From RDXT01 sp033765305 (lineage in GTDB: Bacteria > Bacteroidota > Bacteroidia > J057): a stretch of DNA of 64,000 nt. This document shows, piece by piece, positions 1 through 9,425 of this stretch. The translations under genes and the position numbers were made by a program. The notes under the pieces are model-generated. The model saw only the letters and a program-made list of their open reading frames with translations, did not search any database and was not told the DNA's origin. The stretch's first letter is position 1; every line of letters begins with the position of its first letter. The stretch is from assembly GCA_033765305.1 (NCBI GenBank), contig JANRID010000065.1, positions 1 through 64,000 on the forward strand. Direction: 5' to 3'.

Positions 1-437
1 ACGCCCTTGATCTGCTGCGCGATCCAGTATTTGCCCAGGGCCAGGGTGCAGTTGTAGGTGCCTTTGAGCACGATGTCCACCACCGTATCGAAGGCGCGGT
101 GGCTGAGCTTCTCGGTGGGAGCGACGAAATTGCCTGCGGCATTGTTCACCAGCACATCCACCCGCCCGAAGGTTTCGACGGCGCGCTGCAGCACATTCTC
201 CACCATCTCATAGTTGCGCACATCGCAGGCCACCGCCAGCACGCGGCCGCCGGTCTCGGCTTCGAGCTCGCGGGCCGTTTTTTCCAGCCGCTCGATGCTG
301 CGGCTGGTGATGACCACATGGGCGCCCAACTGCAGGAAGTAGCGCGTCATGGAGCGGCCCAGGCCGGAGCCGCCGCCCGTCACGAGGATGGTTTTGCCCG
401 CCAGGGCCTGGTCGCGGAGCATCGGTTGGTTCCACAT
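1..437 (-). CDS. SDR family oxidoreductase, 2,4-dienoyl-CoA reductase-like (partial, 5' part)
   Basis: Short-chain dehydrogenase/reductase cut off by the left window edge; only the first ~145 residues are present. Translation from ATG at 437 gives a Rossmann nucleotide-binding motif TGGGSGLGR near residue 20, then CDVRN, then NNAAGNF, which replaces the classical NNAG. NNAAGNF is typical of 2,4-dienoyl-CoA reductases (DECR type), which use NADPH to remove double bases of unsaturated fatty acyl-CoAs before beta-oxidation, so that role is likely. The catalytic YxxxK lies outside the window. It is divergent from the protease at 599, with 161 bases between them. The SDR fold is certain; the substrate is inferred from the motif. 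Confidence 0.8.
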   Translation of the reverse strand, partial: MWNQPMLRDQALAGKTILVTGGGSGLGRSMTRYFLQLGAHVVITSRSIERLEKTARELEAETGGRVLAVACDVRNYEMVENVLQRAVETFGRVDVLVNNAAGNFVAPTEKLSHRAFDTVVDIVLKGTYNCTLALGKYWIAQQIKG

Positions 438-533
438 ATCCGTTCAGTTGTCAGGTAGCATGCAAGAACTTCAAGTTTACGGGATGCAGCGCGCCCGAGC
501 AAATTCCCGGTGCTGCATTTCGGGGCTTTCTTG

Positions 534-541
534 TATCTTTC
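534..541 (+). promoter_or_regulatory. possible -7 promoter element upstream of the first subtilase
   Basis: TATCTTTC matches the Bacteroidota -7 consensus TAnnTTTG at all but the last defined base and lies 57 bases before the ATG at 599. No convincing -33 TTTG is seen at the usual distance, so this is weak support for a promoter serving the protease cluster. Confidence 0.3.
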
Positions 542-598
542 GCAATCCATCAGGCCGGCGCAGGCCGGCCACCCTAACTCATTACCAGTATTCAGAAC

Positions 599-3500
599 AT
601 GAAGCGTATTTTTCTCAGTTGTGTGGGCCTGATCGCAATGGCATGGTCCGGCATGGCGCAGATCGCTCCCGGGATGGAGAAGGTCGATCCCGCCCTGTGG
701 ACCCGCATAGCGGATGCGCCCGGGGAATGGCTGCAGGTGGAGATCCTGCTGGCCGATCAGGTGGACCTGCTGACGCTGGATGCGGATCTCTACAAGCGGC
801 AGGCCAGTCTGCAGGAGCGCGCGCACACCGTCATCACGGCCTTGCAGGCCAAGGCGGCGGCGACGCAGGGCCCGCTGCTGTCGGCGGTGCGGAGCCTGCC
901 CGGCATCGACCAGGCGAGCGTCAAGGCGTACTGGATTGCCAATGTCCTCACGGCGCGCATGCGCCCGGAAGCCGTCTTCGCCCTGGCGCAGCGCGCCGAG
1001 GTGGGGCTGCTGTCCCTGATGCTGAATCCGGAGTTTGAAGCCGTGGAGATGACCGAATGCGCCCCTGCGGACATGCAGGTGCTCAACGGGCGCGAAATCG
1101 GCCATACGGCCATCAAGGCGCCCGAGCTCTGGAAGCTCGGCTACACCGGCGCCGGCAAAAAGGTGCTCATCATCGACAGCGGCGTGGATGACTCCCACCC
1201 TTCGCTCGAACTCAACTACTACGGGCGCTTCGCGCCCGCCTCGCAGGCCTGGTTTGCCCCGAACGATTTCTCCACCCCCACCGACTGCGACGGCCACGGC
1301 ACCCACGTCACGGGCACCGTGCTGGGCCTCAACCGCAGCACCCGCGACACCATCGGCGTGGCGCCCAACGCCATGTGGATGGCCTCGCCCGCCATCGATG
1401 CCAGCCAGCTGGGCACCAACCCGGAATGCCTCAACGGCCCCTCGCCCTTCGATGTGTACCAGTGGGCCATCAATCCCGACGGCAATCCCGCCACCTCCAG
1501 CGACCTGCCGGATGTGATCAACAACTCCTGGGGCTCGCCCAATCCCGGCGTGGGCAGCTGCACCGGCGGCTACGTGCAGGTGCTCAACGCCCTCGAAGCA
1601 GCCGGGGTGGCAGTGGTATTTTCCGCCGGCAACCGGGGCGATGAAGGCGCTTCCAGCATCGGGCTGCCCGGCATCATCAATACCAGCGTTGTCAATACCT
1701 TTACCGTAGGCATGATCAATGCGGGCCTGCCTTCCTTCCCGCTGAATGCCTTCTCCAGCCGGGGGCCCACCATCTGCCCCAGCTCCGGATCGCTGCTCAT
1801 CAAGCCGGAAGTCGTAGCCCCCGGGGTCAATGTGCGCTCCAGCCTGCCCGAAAACGGCTTCGGCCAGGCGACCGGCACCTCGATGGCCTGCCCGCACGTG
1901 TCCGGAGCCCTGCTCCTGCTGCGCGAAGCCTTCCCCTCGCTCACAGGCACCCAGCTCAAGGAAGCGCTGTACTACACTGCAGCCGATCTGGGGCCTGCCG
2001 GCGAGGACAACGACTACGGCATGGGGATCATCGACGTCAAGCGTGCCTACGATACGCTGGTGGCGCAGGGCTTCACGCCGGTGCAGGTGTCACGCGCGCG
2101 CGACGCGCGCGTGGTGTCGGTCAGCGACCTGACAGCCTTCGCCTGCGATACCAGCGTGGCCATTTCATTCCGCCTGATGAATGTGGGCACCTCGCCCATG
2201 ACCTCGGCGCGGGTGCAGTACAGCTTCGCCAACGGCCAGGCATTCACCTACACGTGGAACGGAACCCTCCAGTCCGGCGACACCACCACGGTAACCCTGC
2301 CCGCGCAGACCCTGCCGCTCAATACCACGATCGCCTTCAGCCTCGAAGTAGACCAGGTGGACGGCCAGGCGGATTATTTCTTCCTGGACAACCTCGGCAG
2401 CGGCAGCCTCTTCCTGCTGGGCAAGACGAGTGCGGTCATCCCGCCGGTTTTTGCCTGCACCAACGGCAATGCGCTGCTCACCGGCACCCCTTCCCGCCCC
2501 AATGCTACCCTGCGCTGGTATGAGCAGCCCAACGGCGGCATGGCCATCGGCCAGGGCAATCCCTTCGTGACGGCTGCCATTCCGTTCAACACCCTGTACT
2601 ACGCATCGGTCGTGGACCAGGTGAAACTGGGCCGCAGCGATAATACCGGCACCGGCATCTTTTTCCAGGCCAATACCCCCTACCTGCGCTTCGACGTGGG
2701 CTACAGCTCCACCCTGCGCTCGGTCAAGGTCTATGCCGCCACGGCAGGCACCCGCATCGTGCAGCTGCGCAACAGCGAAGGCACAGTGATCGCAGAAAAA
2801 AGCTTCAGCCTCGCCGCCGGCGAGCACCGCCTGCAGCTCGATTTTGCCCTCAGCCCCGGCCAGAACTACCAGCTCGGCCTCGCCAGCACTTCGGTTGGCG
2901 GCCTGTTCATCAATACCGCCGGCAATGCCTTCCCCTATGCCTACGGGGAAATCGTCCGGATTACCTCCGGCTTCATCAACAACCAGACCGTCAGCACCTA
3001 CTATTTCTTCTACGACTGGGAAGTGGAGGTCGAAAGCCCCTGCCCGCGCACCATGGCGCTGGTAGGTACGATTCCGAGCAATTTCACCGCCGCCTTCACG
3101 CCCAGCACCACGAACCTGGATCTGGCTCAGGCCACTACCGTGCAGTTTACTGACAACAGCACCGGCGCCACGGCCTGGTTCTGGGACTTCGGCGACGGCA
3201 GTACGAGCACCGCGCAGAACCCGTCGCATGCCTACTACACCGCAGGCGACTACGTGGTCAGCCTCTCGGCGACCGGCCCCGACTTCTGCTCCGATGCCGT
3301 CACGGCCACCATCAAGGCGACCGGCGTATATCCGTTCAACGTCGGAATCGGGGACGGCCTGGATGATCTGGGCACCATCCGCCTCTATCCGAACCCGGGC
3401 GAAGGCCTGTTCTATCTCGATCTCGAGCTGAACCGGCCGGTGCAGGGGCGTGTATCGGTGCTGGATCTGGCGGGGAAAGCGGTGCTGACCCTCGACGGCC

Positions 3501-3616
3501 AGACGCTGTTCCGCAACCAGATCCAGCTGGATCTGCGGCAGATGCCCGCCGGGGTGTACCTCGTGCGGATCGATGCCGAGGGGCGCAGCGCGGTCCGCAG
3601 GCTGATGGCTGAATAA
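599..3616 (+). CDS. secreted subtilisin-like S8 serine protease with PKD and T9SS type A sorting domain
   Basis: Predicted extracellular or surface endopeptidase of 1005 residues. A Sec signal peptide covers residues 1-20 (ending GMAQ). A propeptide-like region spans about 45-150 and the peptidase S8 domain about 185-490. The catalytic triad is visible: Asp193 in IIDSGVDDSHP, His233 in DGHGTHVTG and Ser428 in GTSMACPHVSG, with the oxyanion Asn345 in FSAGN. A CARDB/Ig-like stretch follows at ~505-610, a PKD domain with WDFGDGS near 861, and a C-terminal sorting domain from ~925 starting IRLYPNPGEG. Export through Sec and then the type IX machinery is inferred from these ends. First of three tandem paralogues; the next gene starts 10 bases after its stop, suggesting one operon. 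Confidence 0.93.
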   Translation: MKRIFLSCVGLIAMAWSGMAQIAPGMEKVDPALWTRIADAPGEWLQVEILLADQVDLLTLDADLYKRQASLQERAHTVITALQAKAAATQGPLLSAVRSLPGIDQASVKAYWIANVLTARMRPEAVFALAQRAEVGLLSLMLNPEFEAVEMTECAPADMQVLNGREIGHTAIKAPELWKLGYTGAGKKVLIIDSGVDDSHPSLELNYYGRFAPASQAWFAPNDFSTPTDCDGHGTHVTGTVLGLNRSTRDTIGVAPNAMWMASPAIDASQLGTNPECLNGPSPFDVYQWAINPDGNPATSSDLPDVINNSWGSPNPGVGSCTGGYVQVLNALEAAGVAVVFSAGNRGDEGASSIGLPGIINTSVVNTFTVGMINAGLPSFPLNAFSSRGPTICPSSGSLLIKPEVVAPGVNVRSSLPENGFGQATGTSMACPHVSGALLLLREAFPSLTGTQLKEALYYTAADLGPAGEDNDYGMGIIDVKRAYDTLVAQGFTPVQVSRARDARVVSVSDLTAFACDTSVAISFRLMNVGTSPMTSARVQYSFANGQAFTYTWNGTLQSGDTTTVTLPAQTLPLNTTIAFSLEVDQVDGQADYFFLDNLGSGSLFLLGKTSAVIPPVFACTNGNALLTGTPSRPNATLRWYEQPNGGMAIGQGNPFVTAAIPFNTLYYASVVDQVKLGRSDNTGTGIFFQANTPYLRFDVGYSSTLRSVKVYAATAGTRIVQLRNSEGTVIAEKSFSLAAGEHRLQLDFALSPGQNYQLGLASTSVGGLFINTAGNAFPYAYGEIVRITSGFINNQTVSTYYFFYDWEVEVESPCPRTMALVGTIPSNFTAAFTPSTTNLDLAQATTVQFTDNSTGATAWFWDFGDGSTSTAQNPSHAYYTAGDYVVSLSATGPDFCSDAVTATIKATGVYPFNVGIGDGLDDLGTIRLYPNPGEGLFYLDLELNRPVQGRVSVLDLAGKAVLTLDGQTLFRNQIQLDLRQMPAGVYLVRIDAEGRSAVRRLMAE

Positions 3617-3626
3617 GCGGTCTGCG

Positions 3627-6368
3627 ATGCGGCTGCTGCCGATGGGAGCCGGGTGCAGCCTCCTGCTGTGGAGTGTCTGTCCGGCGCAGCCGGACCCGGC
3701 GCTGCTTGCGCGCATGCAGGCAGCGCCGGATTCCGCGTTTCATGTCCTGGTCTGGTCCGGGGCAGCGGAGGCGCCCGGCAAAACCCGCCAGCTGCGTCTG
3801 GCGCCGGTGCAGGCTGCGCAGGCCAGCGGCCGCGTGCTGCTGGACTGGTCGGCGGCCCATCCCGGACTCCGGATGGCGGAGGATGCGCGCATCCTGCCCG
3901 AAGCGTACGAGGATGCGGGCCCGGCACCCCTGGGGCCGGGCGGCCGGGAGCCGGGGCTGGATGCCATTGCGGCGCCGGCGCTCTGGCAGATGGGCTACAC
4001 CGGCTACGGCCGCACCGTGCTGCTCATCGACGTGGGGGTGGATGCTTCGCATCCGGCCTTGCAGGGCTCCTTCCGGGGGCTGGACCGCCCGGCGGCGGAG
4101 GCCTGGTACGATCCGCTGCGCGCGCAGCTGACGCCTGCGCCCTGCCTCAGCGATCACGGCACCCACGTGCTCGGGTCGATTGTCGGGCTCGACCCGGCCA
4201 CGCAGGACACCGTCGGCGCCGCGATGGGCGCCCGCTGGATGGCCGCCAATCTCATCTGCCTCGAAAGCCGGCTGTCCGATCTGCTGGCAGTCTTCGAATG
4301 GGCCCTCGACCCCGACAGCGACCCGGCCACCACCGACCGTCCGGATGTCATCAACTGCTCCTGGCGGCTGGATACCGAGGCGGAATGTACGCAGGAGCTG
4401 CTCATCGCCATGCTGGACACCCTCGAAGCTGCCGGTGCAGCCGTGGTATTCAGCGCGGGCAATTCAGGCCCGGGGGCGGCCAGCATCACGCCTCCCAAAA
4501 ACCTGATTATCAATCCGGTGAATCCCTTCACCGTCGGCGCGCTGAATGCCAGCACCCTGCCCCCCGCGCTCAACCTGCTGGGCTTTTCCAGCCAGGGCCC
4601 TTCGCAGTGCGGCGGCGAAGGCAGCCTGGCCATCAAACCGGAGGTGGCGGCACCGGGCTTCCTGATCCGTTCCGCCACCTACAGCGGCGGCTACAACCGG
4701 AAGACCGGCACCTCGATGGCAGCGGCCTATGTGTCGGGCGCATTGCTGCTGCTGGGCGAAGCCTTTCCGCAGGCCGGAGCCCGCGAGCTGAAAACAGCGC
4801 TGTACGCCAGCGCAATGGATCTCGGCGACCCTGGCGAGGACAATGCCTACGGCAACGGCCTCATCCGCCTGGACACGGCCTTCCAATGGATGCTGGACCG
4901 GGGCTGGCAGCCTGCCCTGCCGGCCCGCGATCCGGATCTGGCCATCGAAGCGGTGGATCAGGCGCCTGCGCGCGTATGCGGGCCGCTGCGTCCGCGCGTG
5001 CGCGTCCGCAACGCCGGCAGCACCGCCGTGCCGCAGGCCGCACTGCACTACCGCTATTCCAGCGGGCTGTCGGGAACGCTGCCGCTGGCCTCGCCGCTGC
5101 TGCCCGGCCAGGCAGATACCCTGGAGCTGCCTGCGGCCCAGTTCCCGCCGGGGGCGCATACCCTGACCCTCACGCTGGCGGGCCCGGCTGAATACCGCGC
5201 GGCGGACAACCGCCGCGTCCTCCGCTTCGAGGCTGCGCCGCAGCTTCCGGCGGTTCCGGCCGCGGAGGTCTGCGTGGGCGGCCAGGCGCTGCTGGAGCTG
5301 CCCGCCCCTTCCGGTTTGCAGACGTACTGGTTCGATGCGGAAGCAGGCGGCGAGCCGGCCGGTGCCGGGTCGCCCTGGCTGGCACCGGCCGCAGGCGTCT
5401 GGCATGGCGCCTGGCTGGAGCAGGCGGTCATCCGCCCGCTCCAGCCTGCCGGGAGCGCGGCCGCGCCGCCGCAAGGCGCCGGCCTGCTGCTGGAGGCGCA
5501 GGTGCCGGCCCGGCTGGAGGGCATCGAGGTCCAGGCGGAAGGCAGCGGCCTGCTGACGCTGCGCCTGATCCGGGACGGGCTGGCCGCAGATTCGCTGACG
5601 GCGGCGGTGGTCCCGGGGGTGCAGGAAATTCCGGCAGACTGGCTGCTGCTGCCGGGGCAGCAGTGCACCCTCCGGCTTGAAAGCGCGGTGCCGCTGCGCA
5701 TGCTGCGGGGCGGGCGCGTGCTGCCGGCGTCTGCCGGCGCAGGCGTGACGGTGCATACCTCTACCCTGGGACGGGATGTATGGCCCGGTGCGGCCGCTCT
5801 GCGGGTCCGCTACGAGGCCGGCTGCGCCCGGAGCCCGGTATGGGTGACGGAAACTGCCGGTGGCGCCCAGGCGGCGATGGCCGCCGATTCCAGCGCAGCA
5901 GACCAGGGTGTCTTCCAGTTTTCGGACCTGAGCACCGGCGCCGTATCCCGGCGCTGGGACTTCGGGGACGGGACCGGAAGCATCGATGCGCAGCCGGTGC
6001 ACACCTATGCGCAGCCCGGTCGGTACCGGGTAAGCCTGGAGGCGATGTCGGCGGCGGGCTGCACGGATGCCGTGCAGGCGGAGGTGCAGGCGCGCCAGAC
6101 GGCGCTGGGGCTGCTGCCGGCGGCAGAGGCCCGGCTCCAGATCCAGCCCAATCCAGGCCGGGGCCGCATCCGGATCAGCGGCTTGCCGCAGGCGGGGTGC
6201 CTGCTGCAGCTGTTCGACGCCCAAGGGCGGGAGCGGCTGCGCCGCAGCGTGCCGCCCGGCGGCTCGGTACTGAGGATCGATCTGCCGGCGATGCCGGCGG
6301 GCTTGTACCAGCTCCGGGCTGCCGGGCCCGAAGGCGTGCAGGCAGCTGCATATCTGCATATTCCATAA
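3627..6368 (+). CDS. secreted subtilisin-like S8 protease, second tandem paralogue (divergent)
   Basis: A 913-residue paralogue of its neighbours. The signal peptide is MRLLPMGAGCSLLLWSVCPAQ-like (residues 1-21). The triad is intact: Asp135 (LLIDVGVDASHP), His177 (DHGTHVLG) and Ser363 (GTSMAAAYVSG), with oxyanion Asn279 (FSAGN). Two differences from the flanking copies stand out. The region between signal peptide and catalytic domain is much shorter and lacks the W-x-ANV stretch of the propeptide, and the usual PHV after the active serine is AYV. A PKD domain (RRWDFGDG) lies near residue 775 and a T9SS type A domain from ~835. Its base composition is visibly more GC-rich than its neighbours. 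It may be active on a different substrate or be decaying; the frame is intact. Confidence 0.9.
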   Translation: MRLLPMGAGCSLLLWSVCPAQPDPALLARMQAAPDSAFHVLVWSGAAEAPGKTRQLRLAPVQAAQASGRVLLDWSAAHPGLRMAEDARILPEAYEDAGPAPLGPGGREPGLDAIAAPALWQMGYTGYGRTVLLIDVGVDASHPALQGSFRGLDRPAAEAWYDPLRAQLTPAPCLSDHGTHVLGSIVGLDPATQDTVGAAMGARWMAANLICLESRLSDLLAVFEWALDPDSDPATTDRPDVINCSWRLDTEAECTQELLIAMLDTLEAAGAAVVFSAGNSGPGAASITPPKNLIINPVNPFTVGALNASTLPPALNLLGFSSQGPSQCGGEGSLAIKPEVAAPGFLIRSATYSGGYNRKTGTSMAAAYVSGALLLLGEAFPQAGARELKTALYASAMDLGDPGEDNAYGNGLIRLDTAFQWMLDRGWQPALPARDPDLAIEAVDQAPARVCGPLRPRVRVRNAGSTAVPQAALHYRYSSGLSGTLPLASPLLPGQADTLELPAAQFPPGAHTLTLTLAGPAEYRAADNRRVLRFEAAPQLPAVPAAEVCVGGQALLELPAPSGLQTYWFDAEAGGEPAGAGSPWLAPAAGVWHGAWLEQAVIRPLQPAGSAAAPPQGAGLLLEAQVPARLEGIEVQAEGSGLLTLRLIRDGLAADSLTAAVVPGVQEIPADWLLLPGQQCTLRLESAVPLRMLRGGRVLPASAGAGVTVHTSTLGRDVWPGAAALRVRYEAGCARSPVWVTETAGGAQAAMAADSSAADQGVFQFSDLSTGAVSRRWDFGDGTGSIDAQPVHTYAQPGRYRVSLEAMSAAGCTDAVQAEVQARQTALGLLPAAEARLQIQPNPGRGRIRISGLPQAGCLLQLFDAQGRERLRRSVPPGGSVLRIDLPAMPAGLYQLRAAGPEGVQAAAYLHIP

Positions 6369-6418
6369 TGAGTTACCTCACTGCTCCTTTCCGGCTTTTG
6401 CCGATCAATCCAACTTGC

Positions 6419-9361
6419 ATGAAACAGATCTGGACATTTCTGATGGGCATAGGCCTGCTGCTGCCGGTGTACGGGCAGCAGATGCCGTTGCTGCCCCGTA
6501 CCGGAGAAGGCCTGATGCAGCGCCTGCGTGAAGCACCGGACGGCTGGCATGATATTTCGATTCTGCTGGAAGCGCAGGCAGACCTCAAAACGCTGGATAC
6601 GGACCTGCGCCGCCGCCAGGCGACGCCTTCGGAGCGCGCTTATGCCGTGATCACGGCCCTGCAGACCACTGCTGCGGCCACCCAGGGCCCGCTGCTGGAG
6701 CTGCTGCGCACACATCCGGAGGTGGAGGCGGGCAGTGTCCGTCCGTTCTGGGTGGCCAATGTGGTATTCGCGCGCGTCAAATCTCCGGTGATCCGGACAC
6801 TGAGCCTGCATCCGGCAGTCGCTTGGATCGACCGCGACTATCCGGTGGCGCTCGACCGCGCCTATGCCGGCACAGCCGCGCCGATGAGCCCCGGCGGGCG
6901 GGAGCCCGGCCTGACGGCCATCCGGGCGCATGAACTGTGGGCGATGGGCTATACCGGCTACGGGCGCTCGGCCCTGAGTGTGGATACGGGCGTGGACCCG
7001 GAGCATCCGGCATTGACCAACAATTTCAAAGGCCGGTATTTCCCCCTTTCCTGGTCCTGGCTGGACCCCGTAAACGGCGGGTCGCAGGCGAATGACTGCG
7101 ACGAGCACGGCAGCCATACGACCGGTACGATGGTCGGCCTCGATCCGCTGACCCGCGATACGATCGGGGTGGCCTTCGGCGCCTTGTGGATGGGCGCGCA
7201 GTCGATCTGCGGCGGGGAGCAGCAAAGCACCATGACGGCCACCTTTCAGTGGGCCCTCAATCCGGACGGCGATCCTTCGACGGTCATCGACATGCCGGAC
7301 GTAGTCAACAACTCCTGGTTTCATCCGGGGCTTTCGGGCGAATGCAACAGCTTCTATGTGCCGCTGCTCGACGCGATGGAGACCGCCGGGATTTCCGTGG
7401 TGTTTTCGGCGGGCAATGCCGGGCCCGGGGTCAGCAGCATGACCGCGCCTAAGAACATCAGCATCAACCTGGTCAATACCTTTACGGTCGGCAATCTGAA
7501 TGCCAACGCAGGTAATTTCTTTCCCATCAACTCCTCCTCCAGCCGGGGGCCTTCGATCTGCGGCGGGACGGGCTCCCTGCTGATCAAGCCGGAAGTCTCC
7601 GCGCCCGGCACGGGGGTGCGCTCCAGCGTGCCCGGCGGGCAGTACAGCAGCTTTACAGGCACCTCGATGGCGGCACCGCACGTATCGGGCGCCATTCTGC
7701 TGCTCAAAGAGGCCTTCCCCAGCCTGCCGGCCTACGACCTGAAGCTGGCGCTTTACCAGTCTGCGACCGATCTGGGCCTTCCGGGCGAGGACAATGCCTA
7801 TGGCATGGGCCTGATCAATCTCAAACGCGCGTTCGACACCCTTGTAGCCCAGGGGCATGTGCCGGCCATTCCCTCCAATGCCAATGACCTTGCGGCCATG
7901 GAGCTGGTCAACCTTCCCGAAGTGACCTGCGGGCTGTCCACCCCGCTGTTTCCCTTCCTCTTCATCCGGAACCAGGGAACGGATACGGTGCACAGTGCCC
8001 GCATCCTGATCTCGTATGACGGGACCGTGACCGACACCCTCGACTGGGCTGGCCAGCTCGGCCCTGCGGGCAATCAGCTGCTGCTGCTGCCTACGCAGCC
8101 CCTGGGCGCAGGCGGGCACGAGCTGCGCGCGGAAATTGTGCTCGTCAACGGCCAAAGCGATTACCGCTTTCTGGACAACCGGATTTCAAAGTCCTTCACC
8201 CTGGCCTCCGATCTGCCGCTGACGCCGGTTGCCGATCCGGTCTGCCAGGGGGGCGATGTGGCAATCGAGGCGCTGCCGGCGCCGGGCTGGCAGACCGCCT
8301 GGTTTGCGGACTCGCTGGGCACGGTGCCGCTCGCCGTGGGGAGCCAGGTGCTGCTCGGTCCGGTTCAGGCGAGCCAGATCCTGTATGCCGGCAGCATCCG
8401 CCAAAGCCGTGTAGGCCCGCAGCCCGACAGCCTGCCGCAGGGCGAATACCATACCGGCCTGCCGGGCGGGCTCCGATTTGACTGCCTGTCGCCGGTGCGG
8501 ATCCTGTCGGTGAAGGCCCGTGCAGCAACCGCGGGTCCCCGCCTCGTGCAGATCCGCGATGCGCAGGGTGCCATCGTGAAGGTACAGGTGGTGCAGTTCA
8601 CGGCCGGCGAGCAGGTGCTGAACCTCGACTGGCAGATTCCCGCCGGGCAAGACTACCTGCTGACCTTTGCCGGAAACAACGGCCTCTGGCGCAACCGCAG
8701 CGGCGCTGCATATCCGTATACCCTGGGCGGCAGCCTGTCGATCACCGGCGCACGGGACGGCAGCAGCGCCTACGAGTACTTCTACGACTGGGTGCTGCAG
8801 GAAGAGGGCCTCTGCCCGCGGACCGCGCTGCCGCTGACGGTGCTGCCCGACAGCCTGATTGCAGCATTTGTCTCCGTGAGCGAAGCGGAAACCGGCGATA
8901 CGGTGCAGTTCTTCAACCAGAGCCTGAACGGGCAGTCGTTCAGCTGGGAATTTGGCGACGGCAGCACCGGCACGGGCCCCAATCCCGTACATGTGTACGA
9001 TATGCCGGGCGAATTCATCGTACGGCTCACCGCCGCCGCGCCGGGCGGCTGCACGGATGTGTACCAGGACACGCTGACGGTGACGGGCTGGCCGACGGCC
9101 GTGGCGCCGGACGCTGCGGAAGGCATACGGCTCTACCCCAATCCGGCTTCAGGGGCGGTGCGGGTCGCCTGGGATGAGGCCCCCAAGGGTGCCGTAACGC
9201 CCGTACTGCTCGATGCATCGGGCCGGGTGGCGCGGCGCTACGCGCCGGCAGCCGGCCTGCCGGAGCTGCTGCTCGATCTCCGGGGCCTGGAGCGCGGCTG
9301 GTACCTGCTGGAGCTCCGGCAGGCGCAGGGGCGGCAGGTGCTGCCGCTGATCGTGGAGTAG
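6419..9361 (+). CDS. secreted subtilisin-like S8 protease, third tandem paralogue, with PKD and T9SS domains
   Basis: 980 residues from ATG 6419, chosen because it gives a clean signal peptide (MKQIWTFLMGIGLLLPVYGQ). An in-frame ATG at 6368 overlaps the previous stop and would add 17 residues. The propeptide-like region resembles that of the first paralogue, including VANVVFARV. S8 domain: Asp189 (SVDTGVDPEHP), His230 (DEHGSHTTG), Asn333 (FSAGN) and Ser416 (GTSMAAPHVSG). After a CARDB-like segment comes a PKD domain (SWEFGDGS, about 840) and a T9SS type A domain starting IRLYPNPASG. It shares GPGGREPGL-type residues before the catalytic core with the second copy, so these two may be the more recent duplicates. 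It ends just before a strong hairpin. Confidence 0.92.
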   Translation: MKQIWTFLMGIGLLLPVYGQQMPLLPRTGEGLMQRLREAPDGWHDISILLEAQADLKTLDTDLRRRQATPSERAYAVITALQTTAAATQGPLLELLRTHPEVEAGSVRPFWVANVVFARVKSPVIRTLSLHPAVAWIDRDYPVALDRAYAGTAAPMSPGGREPGLTAIRAHELWAMGYTGYGRSALSVDTGVDPEHPALTNNFKGRYFPLSWSWLDPVNGGSQANDCDEHGSHTTGTMVGLDPLTRDTIGVAFGALWMGAQSICGGEQQSTMTATFQWALNPDGDPSTVIDMPDVVNNSWFHPGLSGECNSFYVPLLDAMETAGISVVFSAGNAGPGVSSMTAPKNISINLVNTFTVGNLNANAGNFFPINSSSSRGPSICGGTGSLLIKPEVSAPGTGVRSSVPGGQYSSFTGTSMAAPHVSGAILLLKEAFPSLPAYDLKLALYQSATDLGLPGEDNAYGMGLINLKRAFDTLVAQGHVPAIPSNANDLAAMELVNLPEVTCGLSTPLFPFLFIRNQGTDTVHSARILISYDGTVTDTLDWAGQLGPAGNQLLLLPTQPLGAGGHELRAEIVLVNGQSDYRFLDNRISKSFTLASDLPLTPVADPVCQGGDVAIEALPAPGWQTAWFADSLGTVPLAVGSQVLLGPVQASQILYAGSIRQSRVGPQPDSLPQGEYHTGLPGGLRFDCLSPVRILSVKARAATAGPRLVQIRDAQGAIVKVQVVQFTAGEQVLNLDWQIPAGQDYLLTFAGNNGLWRNRSGAAYPYTLGGSLSITGARDGSSAYEYFYDWVLQEEGLCPRTALPLTVLPDSLIAAFVSVSEAETGDTVQFFNQSLNGQSFSWEFGDGSTGTGPNPVHVYDMPGEFIVRLTAAAPGGCTDVYQDTLTVTGWPTAVAPDAAEGIRLYPNPASGAVRVAWDEAPKGAVTPVLLDASGRVARRYAPAAGLPELLLDLRGLERGWYLLELRQAQGRQVLPLIVE

Positions 9362-9375
9362 GCGGCGCGTTTCGA

Positions 9376-9412
9376 TCCGCATCCGCGCAGGCGCAGCCTG
9401 CGCGGATGCGGA
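9376..9412. terminator. bidirectional hairpin between convergent genes
   Basis: Perfect inverted repeat with 17-base arms (9376-9392 and 9396-9412) and a 3-base loop, lying between the convergent third protease and tdk. No long T run follows on either strand, so it may work as a roadblock-type terminator or an mRNA 3' stabiliser for both operons. Confidence 0.75.
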
Positions 9413-9425
9413 ATATACAAGACCG

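Noticed and set aside
5780..6418. Upstream extension of the third protease frame into the second protease gene
   Set aside because: The extension runs out of frame through coding sequence of the previous gene; the signal peptide begins at 6419.
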